Positions 59,429 to 64,000 of a DNA stretch of 64,000 bases are shown one piece after another. The stretch covers positions 263,042-327,041 of the forward strand of contig JAPPOH010000014.1 in NCBI GenBank assembly GCA_028818155.1, written 5' to 3'. The notes under the pieces were generated by a model that was not told the DNA's origin, did no database searches, and worked only from the letters and a program-made list of their open reading frames with translations. Both the position numbers and the translations under genes were made by a program. This stretch comes from Candidatus Woesearchaeota archaeon (GTDB lineage: Archaea > Nanobdellota > Nanobdellia > Woesearchaeales > UBA525). The number at the start of each line of letters is the position of its first letter. Position 1 is the stretch's first letter.

Positions 59429-60583
59429 ATGGCGTCAAAGGCACAGCGTGACGACGACGGTGGCATCGATCACCTCGCACAACTTTCTGCATTAGAACAA
59501 GAAAATCAACTGCTCAGACAGACTGTCGGCCAACTCAGAGAGGAAATCGACAGGTACAGAAGCCCAGCACTCTTAGTCGCTGAGTTAATCGACCTCACAG
59601 AGCGTGAGGATAAAAAAATGGCGATCATTCGCGTGCCCAACGGGAACAAATTTCTCGTCGACATGAGTAATGACGCCAGAGATTTACGACCAGGCATGAG
59701 TATTATCGTTGAGCAGAAAAACCTGACCGTTATTGATAAGATCAACGAGGGTACGAAGTTCAATGTCGAACAGTTCGTGATCGTGGACACGCCAAAGATC
59801 CCATGGAGCCAAGTTGGCGGACTAGAGCACCAAGTACGTGAAATCAAAGAAGTGGTGGAATTACCCTTACAGAAGCCAGAACTCTTCAAGAAAGTCGGTA
59901 TCCAACCGCCAAAAGGTATTTTGTTATACGGTCCTCCTGGCACAGGAAAGACACTCTTGGCAAAGGCAGTCGCAACCGCCACAAACTCAACATTCATCGA
60001 AGTTGTCGGTTCAGAATTAGTGCAGAAGTTTATCGGCGAGGGTGCAAAGTTAGTCAAAGAGATCTTTGAACTTGCTCGTGAGCACGCGCCAGCGATCGTC
60101 TTCATTGATGAACTGGACAGCTTAGCTGCGAAGCGGATTGATCTCGGTACGTCCGGCGAGAGAGAAGTGCAGCGGACCTTCATGCAGTTCCTTGCAGAGA
60201 TTGACGGCTTCAAAAACTTAGATAACGTGAAAATCATTGGCGCTACCAACAGGAAAGACATCTTAGATCCTGCGATTATTCGACCTGGCCGCTTGGATAG
60301 GTTAATCGAGGTACCGAACCCTGATAAGGAAGGGTTAATAGAAATTTTCAAGATTCACACGAAGACGATGAAGCTCGAGAAGAAATTCTCTGTCGAGCAC
60401 GTCTTACACTTGATGAAAGGCTTCTCCGGTGCTGAGGTCAAAGCTGCGTGCACCGAAGCTGGGTACTTTGCCATCCGAAAGAATCGTGTGACTGTGAAAG
60501 AGAAGGATTTCACTGATGCGATTCAGAAAGTCAGGCGCGATGAAGCGCTTGAAGGCGACGATTACATGCGGATGTTTGGATGA
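59429..60583 (+). CDS. pan: Proteasome-activating nucleotidase (PAN)
   Basis: This 384-residue AAA+ ATPase has an N-terminal coiled coil (LAQLSALEQENQLLRQTVGQ) and an OB domain. Then come Walker A LLYGPPGTGKT, pore-loop region VGSELVQKFIGEGAKLVKEI, Walker B IVFIDELDSLA and GRLDRLIEVPNP. It unfolds substrates for the 20S proteasome. The C-terminus reads DYMRMFG, so the gate-opening HbYX motif is M-F-G rather than hydrophobic-Tyr-X. TATA TTCTTTATAAAC lies about 26 nt upstream. Confidence 0.95.
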   Translation: MASKAQRDDDGGIDHLAQLSALEQENQLLRQTVGQLREEIDRYRSPALLVAELIDLTEREDKKMAIIRVPNGNKFLVDMSNDARDLRPGMSIIVEQKNLTVIDKINEGTKFNVEQFVIVDTPKIPWSQVGGLEHQVREIKEVVELPLQKPELFKKVGIQPPKGILLYGPPGTGKTLLAKAVATATNSTFIEVVGSELVQKFIGEGAKLVKEIFELAREHAPAIVFIDELDSLAAKRIDLGTSGEREVQRTFMQFLAEIDGFKNLDNVKIIGATNRKDILDPAIIRPGRLDRLIEVPNPDKEGLIEIFKIHTKTMKLEKKFSVEHVLHLMKGFSGAEVKAACTEAGYFAIRKNRVTVKEKDFTDAIQKVRRDEALEGDDYMRMFG

Positions 60584-60795
60584 CATATAGCCACACGTTG
60601 GGAGTGTATCACCTTGTGCGAGATGTGCCGCAGTGCGAACATAGTTCTTTGGTTCTTGATCCCCCAACTGCTACAACCTCAGCACGATTTCTCGAAGAGT
60701 TGCCACAACAACGGCCAAAACAGCTCGAAACTGTGCACGTGGATGTGCGTCCGAAAGGAAGACAACCGACAGCATTGATCCGAAAACATTTATAG
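60580..60795 (+). CDS. Small protein of unknown function downstream of PAN
   Basis: This 71-residue frame begins at an ATGA overlapping the pan stop codon. It includes YSHTLGVYHLVRDVPQCEHS and ends RQPTALIRKHL. No motif was recognised. The ATGA junction supports translation, but the sequence has no strong family hallmark. Confidence 0.45.
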   Translation: MTYSHTLGVYHLVRDVPQCEHSSLVLDPPTATTSARFLEELPQQRPKQLETVHVDVRPKGRQPTALIRKHL

Positions 60796-60856
60796 CACGG
60801 TTTAAGATTACATTTTTATAGATGGTCTGGATTCTCTTTTCAATGGTGGTTAACTC

Positions 60857-61159
60857 ATGAGTAAAGAACTGCAGGAAATTGTAGAGAGACTTCGTGAACA
60901 ATACGGGAGCGGACCTGGATTGGGTCCAGATCATCTTAATCCTGGATTTACTGGAAGACCACATCCAGATGCTCTTAGGTACGGTGAACATTCAGCAGCG
61001 GATGATCGAGAAGCGGAAAAAATACGATCGTTACTGAGAACACATGAAAGAAAACAACGAGCATTGCGAAACGCGGGAACTCTAGGACGAATTAGATTAC
61101 ATGTAGGATATGCTCTCGAAGGAATATACAAAGGAGTTCTACAGAGGTTAATTAGATAA
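60857..61159 (+). CDS. Protein of unknown function
   Basis: This 100-residue protein starts SKELQEIVERLREQYGSGPG, a helix. A Gly/Pro-rich segment and a basic helical C-terminus (RTHERKQRALRNAGTLGRIR) follow. TATA TTTTTATAG lies 35-45 nt upstream, leaving a short leader. A near-palindrome TTAACTCATGAGTAAA overlaps its start codon. Function unknown. Confidence 0.6.
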   Translation: MSKELQEIVERLREQYGSGPGLGPDHLNPGFTGRPHPDALRYGEHSAADDREAEKIRSLLRTHERKQRALRNAGTLGRIRLHVGYALEGIYKGVLQRLIR

Positions 61160-61182
61160 AGAACAACGCTTTCTCTTCATCC

Positions 61183-61250
61183 GTGCGCGATGAAGACGTG
61201 AACACCATCTAAGCTTCGGCAATGATGACTGGAGTAACTACTGAGCGCAC
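61183..61250 (+). ncRNA. C/D box sRNA candidate
   Basis: The ends GTGCGC (61183-61188) and GCGCAC (61245-61250) pair perfectly as a terminal stem. A C box (CGATGA, 61188-61193) follows the first arm, and a D box CTGA (61241-61244) precedes the second. Internally there is a C' box ATGATGA (61222-61228) and a weak D' CTAA (61209-61212). The C'-to-D guide CTGGAGTAACTA is exactly 12 nt, the archaeal standard. TTAGATAAAG about 25 nt upstream could be a promoter. Confidence 0.65.
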
Positions 61251-61337
61251 ACATTTTGACAGATTCTTGGCAAGTATTGCAAATTCTTCCCTTTTTCGTC
61301 AAAACGCTATTTAAATGCACACGTGATTCTCCGCGAG

Positions 61338-62111
61338 ATGAACAGGCGGGAACTTCTGCAGAGTATAGCGACACTTGGCAATCGCCTTTCAGGTTCTCCT
61401 GATGTTCCTGTTAAGCGCGCCGATGGCTCAGCAGCACGGCGCAGCATTCTCGCGGCAGGAGCTGTGTCTGCAATGTTTCCGAGTCTAGTATACGGCTCTC
61501 CTGAAAATGATGCCTTGTACAAGATTGGCAGACGTCTCGGCAGTTACGGTAAAGTATGTGCAGATGAACCGGAAAATCGAGCTGTCGTCCTGAGACCGAA
61601 TGGGAAAACGAAACGAGCTAGTCCTCAAGAGTCGTTGTTGCTGAACGTGTTCTACCCGGTCGATGGCCCCGACGAGGGCGTGCACATGCTCGATGTTCTT
61701 AGTGGTGTGGCGATGGAGTGCCTTGGTGACTGTTCTGACGGCATGGTTGCAGCTCCAAATGTGAAAACGCTACAAGAACTGTACGGCTTGCGACATGATT
61801 TCGGTTTTAAAACAGAAAAGTTCCAGCCCGATCTTTTCACATATCTTGAAATAGCGTTCAATGGACCTGAAGTTATGATGCAGAATAAACACCTTCCTGC
61901 ATCGTTCATGCCATCGTGTCGAATGAGATATGATATTAAGTCTCCGGAAGGAGTTGTTTCTTGTACAGGAATCATGCCATACACAATTGATGGAGGCAGT
62001 CCCATACGACTTGATTCACAGTTTATTTTCCAAGTAGGAGAAAAGCGTCTTGCCCCTGAGCAAGGTGATGCTGGAAGGCTGCCGACAGTCATGCGACAGG
62101 AGTTTTTCTGA
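61338..62111 (+). CDS. Exported protein with Tat-like signal, unknown function
   Basis: This protein of about 257 residues has twin arginines and a hydrophobic stretch in AARRSILAAGAVSAMFPS (about 30-50), resembling a Tat signal, though it starts about 30 residues in. The remainder has no recognised motif but contains several Met- and Cys-bearing segments such as MPSCRMRYDIKSPEG. ATG 61338 follows TATA CTATTTAAATG by about 27 nt; ATG 61323 is in frame but closer to the box. The next gene is also exported. Confidence 0.65.
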   Translation: MNRRELLQSIATLGNRLSGSPDVPVKRADGSAARRSILAAGAVSAMFPSLVYGSPENDALYKIGRRLGSYGKVCADEPENRAVVLRPNGKTKRASPQESLLLNVFYPVDGPDEGVHMLDVLSGVAMECLGDCSDGMVAAPNVKTLQELYGLRHDFGFKTEKFQPDLFTYLEIAFNGPEVMMQNKHLPASFMPSCRMRYDIKSPEGVVSCTGIMPYTIDGGSPIRLDSQFIFQVGEKRLAPEQGDAGRLPTVMRQEFF

Positions 62112-62297
62112 CCAATTTCTGCAATATTTTGACCAGATTACCTGTAATTGTCCAGAGTTTATTTAAATAGAAATACCCAGTGTTAAAGCTACAGCATGTG
62201 GGAACAGAGGCGGCATGGCGGCAAGAGATGTAGCGCAGCGTTCACAGGGTTCTTCTAGAAAGTGTTTTCCTCTGAGAGCTAGTATGGAGTTCTGTGC

Positions 62298-63503
62298 ATG
62301 GCAAGTTTAACTGAACAGAGATTGTCACGAAGAGGGTTTCTTAGTTTTGCTTCGAGATCTGCAGGTGGTATACTTGGACTCGCAATGGTCAACAGGCCCG
62401 CTTCTGGGATGAATCCATTCGTTCCATCTTTCTGGCCGAACGATGAAAGGAGAGCTGAGTTAGAAGAGCGATTAGGAGTATCATTCTCACCAAGAAAAAA
62501 GTATGAGCTTGTATTCGATCTTGAGAGCCACGTTGATGAACAAGAAAAAGTCGTTACGGAAGCACGAGAGAACGTGAGAGCTCTTGGTGCAGCATTACGA
62601 GAACAAGTTCCCATCGGTCTAAGCACGGAAGAGCAAATTAGATATCTTGACAGGTTTATACAGCCAAAGGTTGGAAAAATAGCTGCTGCAACGAATGGAC
62701 CGCCGAAACAGTATTTTCTCAGTGAGTTATTTAGATCGTTGCGAGGAACGTGTATTCTATCTGGAGCGTATTGTGCGTTGAGTGAAGAGGCAGGCCTACA
62801 TGATGTTTCACCAGTACTTACACCCGGCCACTTACTTGTTGGTGTACGTTACAAGAAGTTCTTTGATCCGATGCCTGGAGAAGGTGAATGTCAGGGATCG
62901 TTCAAAACACCCGACGACTATTCCCATGTAGGTGCTCAAGCGAGAGCGAATTATTGCCTTTCTGAGTTAAACGCAGAACAAGTTGCAGGATTGGTGCTTA
63001 ATAGTGTTGCTGCATACCAATTTAGAGCAAAGAAAGATGTTGCTGCCGCCATCAAGAGCGCCAATAATGGTATTTTTGCGTGGGGAACATATCCTTCACT
63101 ACACCTTACGCTCGCTAGCGCTAACATTAAGCGAGGGAATCTCGAAGGTGCGAAAGCAAGCATTCTCACCGCAATGAAATTAGATCCGGACTTCGCGCCA
63201 GCGAATCTTACAGCAGCAGTGTGGTGTGAGGCGAATGCAGATATTGCAATGACTCCTTACCAAAAAAAGATGTATCTTGAGAAAGGACTTATGTTCGCAA
63301 CTGTTGCTGCTAATATGGATTCACACTATGTAGGTGCACGAGCTGCAGTTGGAAGACTGCAAAGAGCGCTTGGAATGGAAAAAGAGTCCGTCGCAAGTTA
63401 CGTGAGAGCTGGAAATCTATCAAAAGAAACAACTCTGAGATTTGGGAACGCGCGTTGCTATGCACCTACTCCAGACCCAAAAGTTGTAATGTCATCTCTC
63501 TAA
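62298..63503 (+). CDS. Tat-exported protein with transglutaminase-like (SirB1-type) and TPR regions
   Basis: This 401-residue protein has a Tat signal LSRRGFLSFASRSAGGILGL. In the middle, RGTCILSGAYCALSEEAGLH followed by LTPGHLLVGV places Cys and His as in SirB1/transglutaminase-like domains. The C-terminal part has helical repeats like TPRs (LTLASANIKRGNLEGAKASI then LKLDP-like MKLDPDFAPANL). A leader of about 108 nt separates TATA GTTTATTTAAATAG from the ATG, unlike most genes here. An extracytoplasmic scaffolding or peptidase-like role is possible. Confidence 0.7.
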   Translation: MASLTEQRLSRRGFLSFASRSAGGILGLAMVNRPASGMNPFVPSFWPNDERRAELEERLGVSFSPRKKYELVFDLESHVDEQEKVVTEARENVRALGAALREQVPIGLSTEEQIRYLDRFIQPKVGKIAAATNGPPKQYFLSELFRSLRGTCILSGAYCALSEEAGLHDVSPVLTPGHLLVGVRYKKFFDPMPGEGECQGSFKTPDDYSHVGAQARANYCLSELNAEQVAGLVLNSVAAYQFRAKKDVAAAIKSANNGIFAWGTYPSLHLTLASANIKRGNLEGAKASILTAMKLDPDFAPANLTAAVWCEANADIAMTPYQKKMYLEKGLMFATVAANMDSHYVGARAAVGRLQRALGMEKESVASYVRAGNLSKETTLRFGNARCYAPTPDPKVVMSSL

Positions 63504-64000
63504 GAAATCTTCCCGTCCACACACACCCGAAACACGCGTGGCGACTGCTGGCCTACGTTAATAACTTCGAATGATTCTAAGGTTTTATTATTCCTTCTGC
63601 ACGCTGTGCGTAAGAGTTCAACAGCCTTCTCTTTCTCATTCTCATGCTGGAACGAGTAGAAATGAACAGTTGCACCTTTTTTACAAACTGAAAGCACATC
63701 ATCCAAGTACTCAACACCTGTCAGGGGGAGGGGCATTGTTACACGATCGAACAACCGCCCTTCAGCGCTGAACTTCGGCAACAGTTCGTGCGCATCGCCA
63801 CAGAGTACATGCACATTCGCACATCTGTTGAGAGAAACATTCTCCACAGCAAGTTCGTGCGCGGAAGGGTTAATCTCGATCCCAACAAGCTCAGCAGCCT
63901 GTGAATGTTTACTGAACACGATCGGATATGGGCCCACACCAGAGAATAAGCACAGTACGTGCTCACCAGGTTGTATTTTCTCACAGATCCGCTTCCGCTC
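63500..64000 (-). CDS. Class I SAM methyltransferase, Trm5/Met-10-like (5' end outside window)
   Basis: The frame runs to the window edge. It begins RKRICEKIQPGEHVLCLFSG then VGPYPIVFSKH, the SAM-binding motif I. LVGIEINPSAHELAVENVSL (acidic ribose-binding Glu) and VTMPLPLTGVEYLDDVL follow, where Trm5/Tyw2 enzymes have an N-L-P motif. It probably methylates tRNA at or near position 37, or acts on wybutosine. The start codon is not in the window; an internal GTG is not used. Confidence 0.85.
   Translation of the reverse strand, partial: ERKRICEKIQPGEHVLCLFSGVGPYPIVFSKHSQAAELVGIEINPSAHELAVENVSLNRCANVHVLCGDAHELLPKFSAEGRLFDRVTMPLPLTGVEYLDDVLSVCKKGATVHFYSFQHENEKEKAVELLRTACRRNNKTLESFEVINVGQQSPRVFRVCVDGKIS

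Noticed and set aside
60671..60991. 106-codon minus-strand frame opposite 60580-61159
   Set aside because: No promoter, low-complexity hydrophobic composition; antisense shadow of plus-strand genes.

Overview
The window is archaeal DNA. The evidence is an archaeal histone, a PAN proteasome ATPase, an Hjc resolvase, an RFC small subunit carrying an intein, FEN1, RNase Z, a short EndA, a candidate C/D box sRNA, and many start codons lying about 25-28 nt downstream of an A/T-rich TATA box, the pattern of leaderless archaeal transcripts. The gene repertoire resembles DPANN archaea such as Woesearchaeota, but that placement is inference. Genes are tightly packed. ATGA or GTGA overlaps are common, and no gene-free stretch exceeds about 210 bases. 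The longest gaps are 58277-58487, 62112-62297 and 61160-61337.

Bases 1-34477 are mainly a surface-glycan locus. It contains ten extended short-chain dehydrogenase/reductase (SDR) sugar-nucleotide enzymes: Gmd, relatives of RfbG (CDP-glucose 4,6-dehydratase) and RfbE (CDP-paratose 2-epimerase), a CapE-like dehydratase, an RmlD-like reductase and several epimerase/reductase relatives. It also has an RfbF-type cytidylyltransferase, an RfbH/ColD-type PLP dehydratase, a UDP-sugar dehydrogenase, two sugar C-methyltransferases, a cupin, a two-gene transketolase, at least nine glycosyltransferases (one GT10/fucosyltransferase-like, one membrane GT-C), a Wzx-type flippase and a carbamoyltransferase flanked by small membrane proteins. 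Together these suggest synthesis, assembly, export and decoration of a glycan rich in deoxy, possibly 3,6-dideoxy and branched, sugars. A lone 5S rRNA gene and several orphan genes interrupt this region near 30 kb.

Bases 34478-46104 hold an intein-containing RFC small subunit, a secreted Tyr-rich protein, a VapBC pair and a branched-chain amino-acid ABC importer (two binding lipoproteins, LivH, LivM, LivG, LivF). Bases 46200-54120 hold a tandem-domain Lrp regulator, a second VapBC pair, PRC-barrel protein, Hjc, histone, a YbaK deacylase, RNase Z, EndA and two toxin-antitoxin modules arranged tail to tail. One of those has an antitoxin of only about 35-42 residues.

Bases 54250-64000 hold FEN1, five tandem paralogous small membrane proteins, a GT-A-like protein, a PRC-barrel-like protein, PAN with a non-canonical C-terminus, a candidate C/D box sRNA, two neighbouring exported proteins (one with a clear Tat signal) and a partial Trm5/Met-10-like methyltransferase. 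No tRNA gene, CRISPR array or transposase was seen.
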